Source: Arthrobacter crystallopoietes (GTDB lineage: Bacteria; Actinomycetota; Actinomycetes; Actinomycetales; Micrococcaceae). From it: a stretch of DNA of 64,000 nucleotides. The stretch spans positions 1,488,001 to 1,552,000 of the forward strand of contig NZ_CP018863.1 in assembly GCF_002849715.1 (NCBI RefSeq), read 5' to 3'. Positions 42,261 to 53,084 of this stretch are shown here, piece after piece. The notes below the pieces were generated by a model. That model did not search any database, had not been told where the DNA came from, and was given only the letters and a program-made list of their open reading frames with translations. A program made the position numbers and the translations under genes. Numbering within the stretch: the stretch's first letter is position 1; each line of letters begins with the position of its first letter.

Positions 42261-43937
42261 ATGTCTGACATGGAAACACAAAGCACAGCGCGCGCCAGCG
42301 CCGTCATGGCCGCCGGGACCCTGGTCTCGCGCGTCCTCGGGTTCGTGCGCACGTCGCTGCTCGCCGTCGCCATCGGTGCCAACACCACCATGGGCGACAT
42401 CTTCGAAAAAGCGAACACCATTCCGAACATCATCTACTTGCTGCTGGCTGGCGGGGTGTTCAACGTGGTGCTGGTTCCGCAGATCATCAAGGCCAGCAAG
42501 AACAACGACGACGGCGGCGCCGACTACATCTCGCGCCTGCTGTCCCTGACGCTGCTGGTGCTGGCCGCCATCACGCTGGTCGTGACGGCGCTGGCCGGAC
42601 CGATCATCCGCCTGCTGACGCGGGACTGGACGCAGGGCATGCTCGAACTGGGCACCATCTTCGCGCTCTGGTGTCTGCCGCAGATCTTCTTCTACGGGCT
42701 CTACGCCGTGGTCGGCCAGGTCCTCAACGCGAAGAGCCGCTTCGGCTGGTACATGTGGGCGCCAGTGGTGAACAATGTGGTGGCCATCGGCGTGCTGGTC
42801 CTCTACATCGTGCTGTTCGGATCCTTCTCCCGCGCCACGGACAGCCCCGAAGCGTGGACTTCGGAGCAGACCCTGCTGCTCGCAGGCGGCACAACCTTGG
42901 GAATCATCCTGCAGGCCCTGGTGCTGCTGTGGCCGCTGAGCCGGCTGGGGCTCGGCCTGAAGCTGAAGTTCGGCTGGCGCGGCATTGGACTCGGCCGCGC
43001 GGGCAAGGTGGCCGGCTGGACGCTGGGCACCATGGTGGTGGGCAACTCCGCGTACTTGCTGTACGGCACCATCGCCTCCAGCGCCACGGCCGGGCGCCAG
43101 GAAGTGGAGGGCTCCGGGGCCGGGGTTGCCGGCGAGTACGCTCTTAATACCGCGACCCTGATCGCGATGCTGCCGCACTCCGTCGTCGTACTTTCCATCG
43201 CCACGGTGCTGTTCAACCAGCTCTCGCGCTCCCAGGCCCACAGGCAGCTCGACGAAGTCAGGCAGACCGTGAACTCGGGCCTGCGGACCATCGGCGTGGC
43301 CACCATGTTCGGCGCCGCCGTGATGGTGGTGCTGGCCGGACCGCTGGCGCGGCTCTTCGCCGGCTCGGGCCCGACCGCCCCCGCTTCGGCCGCCGCGATG
43401 GGCCAACTGCTGGCCGTCCTCGGGGCCGCGATGCCGTTCATGAGCATCTACTTCTTCCTGGGCCGCGTGTTCTATGCCGAAGAGGACGCCAAGACGCCGC
43501 TGGTCATGCAGTCCATCCTGTCCGGCACCTGCGTGGTCATCGCCCTGGTCATGGCACAGCTAATGCCCGCCACCGAGATCGTGTTCGGCTTGGCGGTGCT
43601 GTTCGCCGTCTTCCATATCCTGTCGGCGCTGCTGGCGCACTTCTTCACGGTCCGTCGGGTGGGCGATTACGGCGCCGGCCAGGTCGCGGAGAGCTACATT
43701 CGGATCGGCTACGCCGCCCTCGGCGCAAGTCTCGCCGGCGCAGCAGCGCTCTGGCTGTTCGGCGGGTACCAGCCCGGCGGTTTCGCCATGGTTTCGATCT
43801 TCACCGCCATCGTCACCATCGCCGTCTGCGGCATCGTCATGGCGCTGGCCTACCTGCTCCTGCTCAAGGCCCTGCGGGTGGCCGAACTCCACGATTTCCT
43901 GCAACCAATCCTCAGCCGGCTACCGGGGCGCGGTTAA
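42261..43937 (+). CDS. murJ: lipid II flippase MurJ
   Basis: A 558-residue membrane protein with about 14 helices that moves lipid II across the membrane for peptidoglycan synthesis. Family marks: AAGTLVSRVLGFVRTSLLAV near the start, IPNIIYLLLAGGVFNVVLVP, and LNTATLIAMLPHSVVVLSIA with HRQLDEVRQTVNSGLRTI. It ends right after the last helices. In mycobacteria the homologue continues into a pseudokinase and an outer domain; here these are a separate gene 90 bases downstream. Confidence 0.95.
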   Translation: MSDMETQSTARASAVMAAGTLVSRVLGFVRTSLLAVAIGANTTMGDIFEKANTIPNIIYLLLAGGVFNVVLVPQIIKASKNNDDGGADYISRLLSLTLLVLAAITLVVTALAGPIIRLLTRDWTQGMLELGTIFALWCLPQIFFYGLYAVVGQVLNAKSRFGWYMWAPVVNNVVAIGVLVLYIVLFGSFSRATDSPEAWTSEQTLLLAGGTTLGIILQALVLLWPLSRLGLGLKLKFGWRGIGLGRAGKVAGWTLGTMVVGNSAYLLYGTIASSATAGRQEVEGSGAGVAGEYALNTATLIAMLPHSVVVLSIATVLFNQLSRSQAHRQLDEVRQTVNSGLRTIGVATMFGAAVMVVLAGPLARLFAGSGPTAPASAAAMGQLLAVLGAAMPFMSIYFFLGRVFYAEEDAKTPLVMQSILSGTCVVIALVMAQLMPATEIVFGLAVLFAVFHILSALLAHFFTVRRVGDYGAGQVAESYIRIGYAALGASLAGAAALWLFGGYQPGGFAMVSIFTAIVTIAVCGIVMALAYLLLLKALRVAELHDFLQPILSRLPGRG

Positions 43938-44027
43938 CAGAACCGCAAGCCAGCCGGTGCCAACCGGTAGCATGTAAACCAAACGTCCAGGGCGCCAAAC
44001 GCCCAACTATTCCGCCTGGAGGAACAC

Positions 44028-45707
44028 GTGCCGCAACCAGTAGATGTGGGGACCTTGCTCGGCGGCCGCTACAAGGTCACCGCGCAGATCCTCGCGTCCG
44101 CCGAACAGGACCTGGTGCTCAACGGCGTGGACCAGGTCCTCAACCGACCGGTCAGCATCCTCGTCGCCGCGCCGGAGAATGCCAGCCAGGCCGCCATGAG
44201 CGCCCGCGAGATCGCCACGGGCGAGCGTGCCGGCAGCGTGCAGGTCCTGGACCTGGGCATCACGGACGGCTACACGTACCTCATCACCAACCAGGCCGAG
44301 GCGGCGGACCTCCTGGACCTGGTCATCCAGCAGGACGCCGCCCCCTATGTCGAGCCCTTCTTCACTGACACCCTCGGCTCGGAGATCTTCGGCCAGGCCC
44401 GCTCGCGCGAGCCGGAGACCTATGACGAGGATGACTACTACGAGGAAGAGTACGACGACGAGCCTCGCACCAGCCTCCGCGACCGCCTGAACAAGCTGGA
44501 CCTGCCCAAAATCGGCCGTTCAAACAACGACGGCAGCGCCAAGCCCTTGTTCGGCCGTCGCCCGGGTGCCGGTACAGCGGCCGGTGCCGGAGCAGCAGGC
44601 GCGGCAGCCGGCGCCGCAGCCGCAGGTTACTCGGGAACCGGTACGGCCGATGACCGTACAACCCACTTCGATCGTCCCCCGGCAGACAGCTCCGCGCGTG
44701 CAGGCAGCGTCCCCCCGCCGCCCCAGTCGCCGCCGCAGTTCTTCGACGACAACAATCATCCGGTTACCGCACCGGTGGACCAGCCGCGGACGGAACACCG
44801 GGAACAAGGCGGAGCCCCGAAGGTCAGCCTCTGGTCGGACAACGATTACTACGAGGACCGGCCGCAAACCTCCTATCAGCCTGCCGCCGAACCTGCCGCA
44901 CCGGCCCCGCCGGCGCGCGATGCCCGTTCGGAGGAAGACGAGTACGTCCGCGCGGCTTCGATGTTCCCCGCCGGAGCCCGCGGCAATTCGAGGTCGCGCG
45001 AAGAAGACTACGAGTACGACGAGTACGACGACGACGAGAACAACAGCCCGAAAACCTCGCGGTTGCTGATCGGCGGCTTGCTTGCCGTTCTGCTGATTAT
45101 CGCCGTCGTTATCGCGGTCAACCAGCTGAACCTGTTCCGCGGCGGCCCCGTGGCAGGCGAAAATACGGAAGAGAACAATTCCGCGCCGGCCACTCCGGGT
45201 GAGACGGGCGCCGCAGAGACTGCTCCCGCCGAAGATGCCGTAGTGGAGCCCGTAATTGCCGGCCTGGAACGGCTGGTGCCCGACATGCCCAGTCTCGACG
45301 CGGAAAACGACGGTAGCCTGCCGGAGGCCATCGACGGAAACCCCGCCACGTACTGGACCAGTTTCCAGTACCAGTCGGACCAGTTCGGCGGTTATGCCTC
45401 CAACATGGCACTGGTGGTCGAACTCGAGGAGTCCTCAAGCATCAGCACCATCGAGCTGACGCAGCTCAGCGGCAGCGGCGGCAACTTCTCGGTGATGCTC
45501 AACGACTCCCCGACGCTGGAGGGTGCCCGGCAGGTCGCCCAGGGCAGCTTCACCGCGCAGAAGACCACCATCCCCGTTCCGGAAGATGAAGGCGCCGCGC
45601 CGAAGGCAGAGTACGTCATCATCAACTTCACCCAATTGCCCAGGCTTTCCAATCCCCAGGGCGGTCCGCCCTTTGGTATTCGGATGGCGGAGATCGAAGT
45701 TTCGTGA
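44028..45707 (+). CDS. MurJ-partner pseudokinase membrane protein
   Basis: A 559-residue protein starting at GTG. Residues 1-105 resemble the N lobe of a Ser/Thr kinase (GTLLGGRYKVTAQILASAEQ) but the Lys strand is replaced (RPVSILVAAPEN) and no C lobe exists, so it cannot be a kinase. A long acidic, Tyr-rich, disordered stretch follows, then one helix (LLIGGLLAVLLIIAVVIAV) and an outer discoidin-like domain (AIDGNPATYWTSFQYQSDQF; IELTQLSGSGGNFSVMLN). Together these are the regions that in mycobacteria are fused to MviN. It probably binds a FHA protein and tunes MurJ. Confidence 0.8.
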   Translation: MPQPVDVGTLLGGRYKVTAQILASAEQDLVLNGVDQVLNRPVSILVAAPENASQAAMSAREIATGERAGSVQVLDLGITDGYTYLITNQAEAADLLDLVIQQDAAPYVEPFFTDTLGSEIFGQARSREPETYDEDDYYEEEYDDEPRTSLRDRLNKLDLPKIGRSNNDGSAKPLFGRRPGAGTAAGAGAAGAAAGAAAAGYSGTGTADDRTTHFDRPPADSSARAGSVPPPPQSPPQFFDDNNHPVTAPVDQPRTEHREQGGAPKVSLWSDNDYYEDRPQTSYQPAAEPAAPAPPARDARSEEDEYVRAASMFPAGARGNSRSREEDYEYDEYDDDENNSPKTSRLLIGGLLAVLLIIAVVIAVNQLNLFRGGPVAGENTEENNSAPATPGETGAAETAPAEDAVVEPVIAGLERLVPDMPSLDAENDGSLPEAIDGNPATYWTSFQYQSDQFGGYASNMALVVELEESSSISTIELTQLSGSGGNFSVMLNDSPTLEGARQVAQGSFTAQKTTIPVPEDEGAAPKAEYVIINFTQLPRLSNPQGGPPFGIRMAEIEVS

Positions 45708-45852
45708 TCGCTTCCAGCCGTGCCGGGTGCCCCGCGGCGCCCGGCACGGAATAAGCTTGGCACTCCGCTCGTTGTGACAGTTGGCTAGACCCGGTCAGGA
45801 CCGGCCTCTATCCGGGCATGACACCGTAAAAACAGGAAGAGGTTCACAAGCA

Positions 45853-46836
45853 GTGAGCACAGATACCACCACGTCCGTGCGGGACGTCATCATCGTCGGC
45901 TCCGGCCCTGCTGGTTACACGGCAGCTGTCTACACGGCACGTGCGAACCTGAAGCCCCTGCTGATCGCCAGTTCCGTACAGGCCGGCGGTGAACTCATGA
46001 ACACTACCGACGTCGAAAACTACCCGGGTTTCCCCGAAGGCATCATGGGGCCGGATCTCATGGACACCTTCCAGAAGCAGGCCGAGCGCTTTGGCACGGA
46101 AATCCTGTTTGAGGACGTCACCGAATTGGAACTCGATGGCCCGATCAAGAAGGTCACCATCGGCACGGGCGAGACGTTCACCGCGAAGTCCGTCGTCATC
46201 TCCACCGGCTCTGCCTACCGCGAATTGGGCCTGGAAGATGAGAAGCGCCTGGCGGGCCGCGGCATCAGCTGGTGCGCCACCTGCGACGGCTTCTTCTTCA
46301 AGGACCAGGACATCGCCGTCGTTGGCGGTGGGGACTCCGCCATGGAGGAAGCGCTCTTCCTGACCAAATTCGCAAAGTCGGTCACGGTCGTCCACCGTCG
46401 GGACAGCCTGCGCGCCTCGAAGATCATGCAGGACCGGGCGCTGAACCACGAAAAGATCAAGTTCCAGTGGAACTCTGCAGTCACCGGTATCGATGGTACC
46501 GACAAGGTGACGGCACTCAGGCTTACGGACACCGTTGACGGGACCGAGAGCGTGCTGCCCGTGACTGGTGTCTTCGTCGCCATCGGCAATGATCCCCGGG
46601 TCGATCTCGTCAAAGGCAAACTGGACCTGACAGCCGAAGGCACCATCGCCGTCGACGGTCGGTCTTCCCGGACGTCTGTCGCAGGCGTCTTCGCGGCCGG
46701 CGACGTCATTGACCCGACCTACCGCCAGGCCATCACCGCTTCCGGCTCCGGCTGCGTTGCAGCCATCGACGTCGAACACTACCTCGCTTCCCTTGAGGAT
46801 GCCGAACTTCCGGTAGCCGAACCGGCAACCGTCTAA
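45853..46836 (+). CDS. trxB: thioredoxin reductase
   Basis: A 327-residue FAD enzyme that reduces thioredoxin with NADPH. FAD motif [20 protein letters not shown]; redox pair [15 protein letters not shown] motif [18 protein letters not shown]-terminal FAD motif [17 protein letters not shown] chose the GTG at 45853, which has AGGAAGAGG upstream and fits the family; the longer frame has no likeness. trxA follows after 26 bases. Confidence 0.96.
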   Translation: MSTDTTTSVRDVIIVGSGPAGYTAAVYTARANLKPLLIASSVQAGGELMNTTDVENYPGFPEGIMGPDLMDTFQKQAERFGTEILFEDVTELELDGPIKKVTIGTGETFTAKSVVISTGSAYRELGLEDEKRLAGRGISWCATCDGFFFKDQDIAVVGGGDSAMEEALFLTKFAKSVTVVHRRDSLRASKIMQDRALNHEKIKFQWNSAVTGIDGTDKVTALRLTDTVDGTESVLPVTGVFVAIGNDPRVDLVKGKLDLTAEGTIAVDGRSSRTSVAGVFAAGDVIDPTYRQAITASGSGCVAAIDVEHYLASLEDAELPVAEPATV

Positions 46837-46862
46837 TCCAACTGTTCAGAAGGAGAATTATT

Positions 46863-47189
46863 ATGAGCAACGCTAAAGATGTCACGGATGCCAGCTTCGA
46901 CGCCGACGTTCTGAAGTCCGACAAGCCCGTCATCGTCGACTTCTGGGCCGAATGGTGCGGCCCCTGCCGTATGCTGACGCCCATCCTGGACGATATTGCC
47001 GCAGAGCATGCCGGCAAGGTCGAGGTCGTCAAGCTCAATGTGGACGACAACCCTGCTACCGCCGCTCAGTACGGCATCACGTCCATCCCCGCTGTCTACG
47101 TCTTCAAGGACGGCAAGGTGGCCGCCACCTCGATCGGCGCCAAGCCGAAGCAGGTTATCGAGAAGGAATTTGCTGAGTTCCTCGGCTAG
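46863..47189 (+). CDS. trxA: thioredoxin
   Basis: A 108-residue thioredoxin with the active site [20 protein letters not shown] and the cis-proline region [15 protein letters not shown]. It is a general disulfide reductant in the cytoplasm and partner of the upstream TrxB. AGGAGAAT precedes the ATG. The cwlM-like gene starts six bases after its stop. Confidence 0.97.
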   Translation: MSNAKDVTDASFDADVLKSDKPVIVDFWAEWCGPCRMLTPILDDIAAEHAGKVEVVKLNVDDNPATAAQYGITSIPAVYVFKDGKVAATSIGAKPKQVIEKEFAEFLG

Positions 47190-47194
47190 AAATT

Positions 47195-48382
47195 ATGGAT
47201 AACGACGCTGCAGACCAGAGTCTGCGCCGTTCGGATACCAGCCGGCGCGTGGTGGCCCTGAGAGAAAGGCTGCTGCGCGCCGGCATTTCCATGGCGTATC
47301 TGGCACCGGATCAGGTTAATGACCCGACGGTTTTTGACGACCATGTTGATGCTGCCGTCCGTACGTTCCAGCAGAACCGCGGGCTCATGGTGGATGGCGT
47401 GGCAGGTCCAGAAACGCTAAGGGCACTGGGCGAAGCACAGTACAACCTGGGCGACCGGCCCATGTTCTGGCAACAGGGCATCGACCACACGCGGGGAGAC
47501 GATGTATCGGAGCTGCAACGCCAGTTGTCCTATCTCGGGTTCTATTACGGCCACATAGACGGCGAGTTCGGCCAACGTACTCATCTCGCCGTACGGGAAC
47601 TCCAGCAGAACCTCGGCCTTGAACCCAGCGGCGTAGCCGATGCCCCGCTCATTGGAGCGATGGCGCGCGTGAACCGCAGCATTAGTCCGAGCCAGGCCTT
47701 CTCGCTCAGGGACTATGAACGGCTGAACCAGGCTTCCGCAGCGCTCAAGGGCCGCGTTGTTTGCCTGACCGCCGGTAGCGGAACCTCTTTCCAGTCCCCC
47801 GTAGCAGACAAGGCCAGCGGCCGTCCTTTGACGGAGAAACTAGTCGCATCCGACGTGATGCGTCGCGTTGAGAGCATACTCTCCGGCCTCGGGGCAGAAG
47901 TAACTGTTGTGGCTGCCGAACCGGAGAAGGCAACAGACAACCGGGTTCAGTTGATCCGGCAGGCATCTCCTAGTTTGAGCATTTCAATCAACTGCGATTC
48001 GTTGGATCAGCCATTAGCTAATGGGGTCTCGGCCTTTTATTGGGGCAAACCAGAAACAGGAGAAATTCGTTCTCCAATCGGTCACCGCGCCGCCGAACTA
48101 ATCCTTAAGGAAGTTCTTGCTCGGACAACAGCAACAGACCTGGGGATCCACGGACGCAGTTGGGACATCCTGCGCCTGACAAGCATTCCGTCGATCCAAC
48201 TCGACATCGGTTATCTCAGCAATCCTGACGAAGCAGCAAGACTAGCCGACCCTGTGTTCCGCCAGATACTGGCTGATGCCATCGTTATAGCAATCCAGCG
48301 GCTCTACCTGCTGGAAGAGGATGACGAACCGACAGGTACCTTGGCACTTGATGACGTGCTGCGGTTCAACCCTGAGCTCTAG
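47195..48382 (+). CDS. cwlM: CwlM-like peptidoglycan regulator, pseudo-amidase
   Basis: A 395-residue protein with two peptidoglycan-binding repeats (AAVRTFQQNRGLMVDGVAGP; HLAVRELQQNLGLEPSGVAD) and an amidase_3 domain. The zinc ligands look lost: the usual D-x-G-H-G reads VVCLTAGSGTS, the S-I-H-x-N strand reads SLSISINCDS, and the E of the last motif is D (IQLDIGYLSNPDEA). So it is unlikely to cut peptidoglycan. There is no signal peptide. This fits mycobacterial CwlM, a cytoplasmic regulator of MurA with a link to MurJ. The parS cluster begins just after its stop. Confidence 0.85.
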   Translation: MDNDAADQSLRRSDTSRRVVALRERLLRAGISMAYLAPDQVNDPTVFDDHVDAAVRTFQQNRGLMVDGVAGPETLRALGEAQYNLGDRPMFWQQGIDHTRGDDVSELQRQLSYLGFYYGHIDGEFGQRTHLAVRELQQNLGLEPSGVADAPLIGAMARVNRSISPSQAFSLRDYERLNQASAALKGRVVCLTAGSGTSFQSPVADKASGRPLTEKLVASDVMRRVESILSGLGAEVTVVAAEPEKATDNRVQLIRQASPSLSISINCDSLDQPLANGVSAFYWGKPETGEIRSPIGHRAAELILKEVLARTTATDLGIHGRSWDILRLTSIPSIQLDIGYLSNPDEAARLADPVFRQILADAIVIAIQRLYLLEEDDEPTGTLALDDVLRFNPEL

Positions 48383-48388
48383 ACCAGA

Positions 48389-48402
48389 GTTTCACGTGAA
48401 AC
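48389..48402. promoter_or_regulatory. parS site 1
   Basis: GTTTCACGTGAAAC, perfect palindrome, seven bases after the cwlM stop. Confidence 0.9.
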
Positions 48403-49873
48403 GCTGCCTGGCAGTCACGGATGTAAAGCTCTCCCTAGGGACTTCGATTGTATTCCCAGCATCATGCCGTCCACTCGGGGCTGAGTTCGCCGTTGCCGGT
48501 ACCAGCTGCCTCCGCAGCTCAGCTCCCTGAAGGGGAACCCCTCGCGTAGTCAGGGCCTATGATCCAAAGTTCAACTCCTAAGGACCGCGGGAAAGTGCTG
48601 CGGATTGTCCTGTAAATTCGGGAGTGGCGATGCGGCCGCTTTAGGAGTAGGCCGCGACAAATGCGACAAATGTATGTCCCGCAATCCTCGCGTCGGCCGG
48701 GCAGGGGAACTATAGTTGTCCGATCTGATGATCTCGTCATTCGAGGGACTATTGGAACCGGTGGTGCAGTTTAATACTGCTTGTCCATCATTGAGACTGC
48801 TTATCCATCGACACGGTACCGGTCGGGTCATGCTCTTAACCGCTCCCGATCGAGATCACCTAGAAGTCTTTTAGGCCCAGTAATCGCTAAACCAGTTGCC
48901 TAATGAGTATTTCCTCTTGGAGGGTCGCTGTAAGTGCGAATAAGAGCCAGTGACGTTCTTTTAACCATCACTGTTCAGCGCCATTGATAGTGCCGTTCAA
49001 AGCCATACACGTAAGGCTCCTTCCACCATGTGAGGGCACGTGGTCCAAGGAGTTCCGCATGGGATGACGTCCGGGAGGAGCCCGATCAAGAGGTCTATTC
49101 GCTCTTGTTTCCAGGCCACGAGGAGCAGTGAGAGTGTATATGTGCAGCTGACATGGAACATGTCCACCACCAGTTGGTCCGAGTCGGCGTGACCTTGAAA
49201 CTGTTGCACGGCGAGTATGTCGATAACTGTGTTACCAAGGATGGAGCCGCGACACAATCTGCAATGAAACCGGCACCTACAACATGCGCGAACAGGCCGC
49301 TACACAAACGAGATAAATCGATGGGCTGCGTTGAGAGCCAGTGGCTCCTCGCCTGGAGACTACTGGCTCTCATTATCACCGGTTATGAAACCGGTAGTGC
49401 CCTGCCCAACTACGCGCGAAAAGCGATCCGCTCCACAATGCTGCTACGGAGTAGCTCGTTGCTGATAGTTGTTAGCGGGTTGTTGATCAAGGTTGGTCAG
49501 GACTGCGAAGAGGTCACTGCTGGCATTTAGTCGATGCTGCAGGTGAGGAAGCCTCCGACAGGCCGAGCCGACGTCGCCTAACTGCCAAGAATGTCGATAT
49601 CCGTTCACGGCCTGACGTCTTGTTCTTCGGAAGAAGACCCTGCAGAGATAAAGCCGCGCTATCACTTCCGGAGATTATCGGTGCCGTATAGATGCTTCCG
49701 TTTCCAACAAGCCCTTTCGCCCAGGATAGTCAGACTCATATTCGGGGAAACGGCGTTAGGTCACCGATGGCCCCGATCATGTGCATCCAACAGTTGTGCT
49801 TCCGGGCATCTACTTGTCGTGCCGCAACACCACAAGGAGGACTGAGAGTATCGGATGTCCGCCGCTCGCGGAG

Positions 49874-49887
49874 GTTCCACGTGAAAC
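49874..49887. promoter_or_regulatory. parS site 2
   Basis: GTTCCACGTGAAAC, one of the two accepted parS forms. Confidence 0.9.
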
Positions 49888-50372
49888 AGATCCACCACGA
49901 TTCCGTGTCGTCGACGGCAGGGCAGGCATGTCGAGATTTCTTTGTATTGGTCCGTAGGGCAGCCCGACGCGGTCGCCAACTTCTTCGATCGTCCAAGCAA
50001 CCGCCGGGGTTTTACGGGGAGGCGCCGCGATGATCGGTGAGGGGCCAGCAATGCGCAGTACTGGTGGCCGCCGACTCGCGCCCGCCCGCTTGGGACGCTC
50101 CGCTAGAAGCAGTGTGATAAGACCCTACGGCAGACTGGCTCGCTGCAGAAGACAAAGCCCCCTGGACCGTCGGCGGAATCAATTTGAACTGCCAGTACCC
50201 ACGGCTCACGGTTGTTGATACCTACGGTCGTTCCTCGTGATCGCTGTTTCATCAAAGATCCAGCAGCTAGGCACCGTCTGATGCCTTCTTCAAACGGTTG
50301 TCCTCGCAGCCGCCCTTAGATGGAGGGGTGAATGATTCCACTACCGGATCGAATGCTCGACTTGCCGTCGTC

Positions 50373-50386
50373 GTTTCACGTGGAAC
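50373..50386. promoter_or_regulatory. parS site 3
   Basis: GTTTCACGTGGAAC, the reverse complement of the site 2 form. Confidence 0.9.
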
Positions 50387-51013
50387 AGCTTCCCCGAACG
50401 GGACAACATTCCCGGGGTCCATGGACCCGACTCCGCCATCAGCCAAAGGGGGCCCGGCTCGCTGCGGTGCCGCCCAAGCCAAGGAGGAAATAGGGCTCCT
50501 GGTGATGAAGCACAGACGGAATACCGTGAACGCGACATCATATATGCACATAACTGCGGCTGGTATCAGTTATCGATCGTGACTGTCCCACAAGACAACC
50601 GCGCACACGTTAGTCGGAGGTCCAAAATACACCCGCCCCGGACCTGCAATTGCAGAAATGATGTCCGGACATCGCTTGCCCATTGGGCGGTTGTGCCCAC
50701 AAAACGTGCGTTGCTTTCGGGATAGCCTCGTGGGCGGAGACCGAAGCTTGCCACGAAATGGCATTCACGAGAAGTTCCGCTCAGTGTTCCGGCATACGTC
50801 TCTACAGATGCCGGCAAAATTGCATAACAGTCGTTCAAATATGAGGACACTTCACCGAAAGCTAAGTGGCAATGACACCTGCGATTGACCTAGGAATTCA
50901 CCACGACCGCCTCTTTGTCTAGCGGGGGTATCTCCTCCTTCCGCCACCCGACGTGGAAATTCGGCCGTGGCCTCCGCGCATGCGACCGATTCGCTCCCAC
51001 AAGTATGGTGCTT

Positions 51014-51027
51014 GTTCCACGTGAAAC
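51014..51027. promoter_or_regulatory. parS site 4
   Basis: GTTCCACGTGAAAC, in noncoding sequence. Confidence 0.9.
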
Positions 51028-51228
51028 TCTAGCTTGCGCCAAACTGGCATTCCTTCGCCACTACAATCAGGCGGATCCGAACGACCTGCGGGCTGCCATG
51101 AACCGGTAAACGGGACGGGGCTCTAGTGCGCGGCGCTAGAGTGCGAGATCCAAGCTGAATTGTCGTTCCAGAGCAGAAAGCTGCTCTCGAACAGGCAACA
51201 CCATACCTGTCCTATACTGCATAACGAA

Positions 51229-51242
51229 GTTCCACGTGAAAC
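51229..51242. promoter_or_regulatory. parS site 5
   Basis: GTTCCACGTGAAAC, the closest neighbour of site 4 (215 bases). Confidence 0.9.
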
Positions 51243-51796
51243 TGAGGCAGAGATGTCCTCCTGATACTTGTGGGGAGCTCATCCCGATTCACGTGGTTCC
51301 TATATATACAGCCGTACACCGTCGTTGCAACTACTGCTACGTTTCGAAGAACCTACCCTACAAGATGGCGTCCGCATTCACTGGGCCGGAGGTCGAATCG
51401 GTGGCATTCCGAATAGGACCAGGGTGTGTGTGTCTCCAGAGCCTGCCCCTATACTTGCTCGCTGGCACCATACTGGGGACGACAAACATTCAATGCCTGG
51501 GCCAACGAGAATCTCTGGTATCGCCATCACAATGACAGGAGACGAGGAGGCCAAAGCATTGACGATCGGGACTTGGGGTACCACGTCCTGGCAGGGTTGG
51601 ATACTCGGATACTGCCGCTCATCTTTGACCATATGCCAAGGCGCTATAGCCGCGACAGCTCTCAGCTGTGCTCCAAGCCCAACTGGTGAGCCTGGATAGC
51701 TCTGCGATCTCATGCCATGCTGTGAGATCGGATGAGCATAGGCAGCAGTACGTCTCTTTAAATGTTCAATCGCTTGCGCTTAGCCGCTGGGTGCTT

Positions 51797-51810
51797 GTTC
51801 CACGTGAAAC
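51797..51810. promoter_or_regulatory. parS site 6
   Basis: GTTCCACGTGAAAC; shares the preceding GTGCTT with site 4. Confidence 0.9.
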
Positions 51811-52063
51811 CGTTCGTGACATGAGGTCTTACATCCGTGCGCCCTCTTGGCCGTAGAGGCTACAACGTGGCCGAGACACAGACGCAGAGCGATGTGCCTG
51901 CTGCATGCGGACGCATTTCAAAGCCTCGCCGGCCCACGGACCCTCAGCCCAGACGATGGGATCGCAGCTAATCTGTGTGGTTATAGTGCGGCGTCCCTCC
52001 AGATTTCGGCGTGTAGGCGCCTATGTTCGCCTGAAGATGCAGCGCAAGCCATACTCACCACAC

Positions 52064-52077
52064 GTTTCACGTGAATC
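52064..52077. promoter_or_regulatory. parS-like site 7
   Basis: GTTTCACGTGAATC, one base off the perfect palindrome. Confidence 0.75.
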
Positions 52078-52722
52078 AGCATCGATAGGCGGTTCCGCAA
52101 ATAGTTCATCGTGGCCGTGTTGAACTGTACGAAGCCCGAAGCGAAACGGTCAGCGACGCTACATGAAATACCAGTAGAGCCCTGAGGCCGCCGGCCTAGA
52201 CTCGGATTCCCTTAGGTGGTGAGGAGAACCACCACCGCAGCCCGCGAACTAGATGATCATCAGGATCTGGCTAACAGTGAGCACGCCAACCTGAAGCATC
52301 GCCGGTTCCGATACTGCCGCCAGATAGTGAGGAAGACCTGCACCTACTCGTATACAGTGGGGATCAACATCCCTTCAAACTCCACAGGCGAGGCGGAGCC
52401 CCGGCCGGCGACTATTAGGTCTTACCCATACTCCAGACCGCCAGTCCTGCCCGATCGATGCAGGACCGATTGAACGGGCGAGCGTCCAGCGCTGTCGCCT
52501 CAGGACACTGACGAGTGCGGCAAGGAACCAGGTCATTGCAGGATCCGCGAGGCCACGGCAGTTTCGACCGACCGTCAGTGGCAGCCTAAGTCTCCAGAGC
52601 AGAAACTGAAAGAATACTGTTGCCGTCAATGCACAATGTTCTATCGGCCCTCGACGGAATCCGTGGCCTCTCGCGCCTAACGGCATTCTTCGCATGTCAG
52701 CTACACGGTAACGGACCCACGG

Positions 52723-52736
52723 GTTTCACGTGAAAC
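52723..52736. promoter_or_regulatory. parS site 8
   Basis: GTTTCACGTGAAAC, perfect palindrome. Confidence 0.9.
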
Positions 52737-53070
52737 GCAGGTCCTGCTTGAGGGGAATGCGTTCATCTAACGTGGCCCCATCTGCTGACGGAACAACGTA
52801 AGGCAAATTCTCTAACCTCTCAGGCTCCCATGCAGCGTAAGTACCAGAGTGTCACTCTTTAAAGCCGATGTGCCAACACATTTTGTGTAGCGCGAGCCAC
52901 TGAACCCAACCGGGATAACACTCCATGAGAATTTCTCTGCTGGATTCTGCGCGGAGATGGATGAGTGGTCACACTGCGAGATACGTCCCTATCGGGGACC
53001 GTCATCTCGAGGACGTGAAGCCATTCCTGAACCGATACTGTGTCGGCGACGACGTCAAACTGCCTTCTCG

Positions 53071-53084
53071 GTTTCACGTGGAAC
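53071..53084. promoter_or_regulatory. parS site 9
   Basis: GTTTCACGTGGAAC. Confidence 0.9.

Noticed and set aside
42024..43406. Long minus-strand frame opposite murJ
   Set aside because: Shadow of murJ; His/Gln/Arg-rich product typical of antisense frames in high-GC DNA. Similar shadows oppose narG, narH, parA and the multicopper oxidase.
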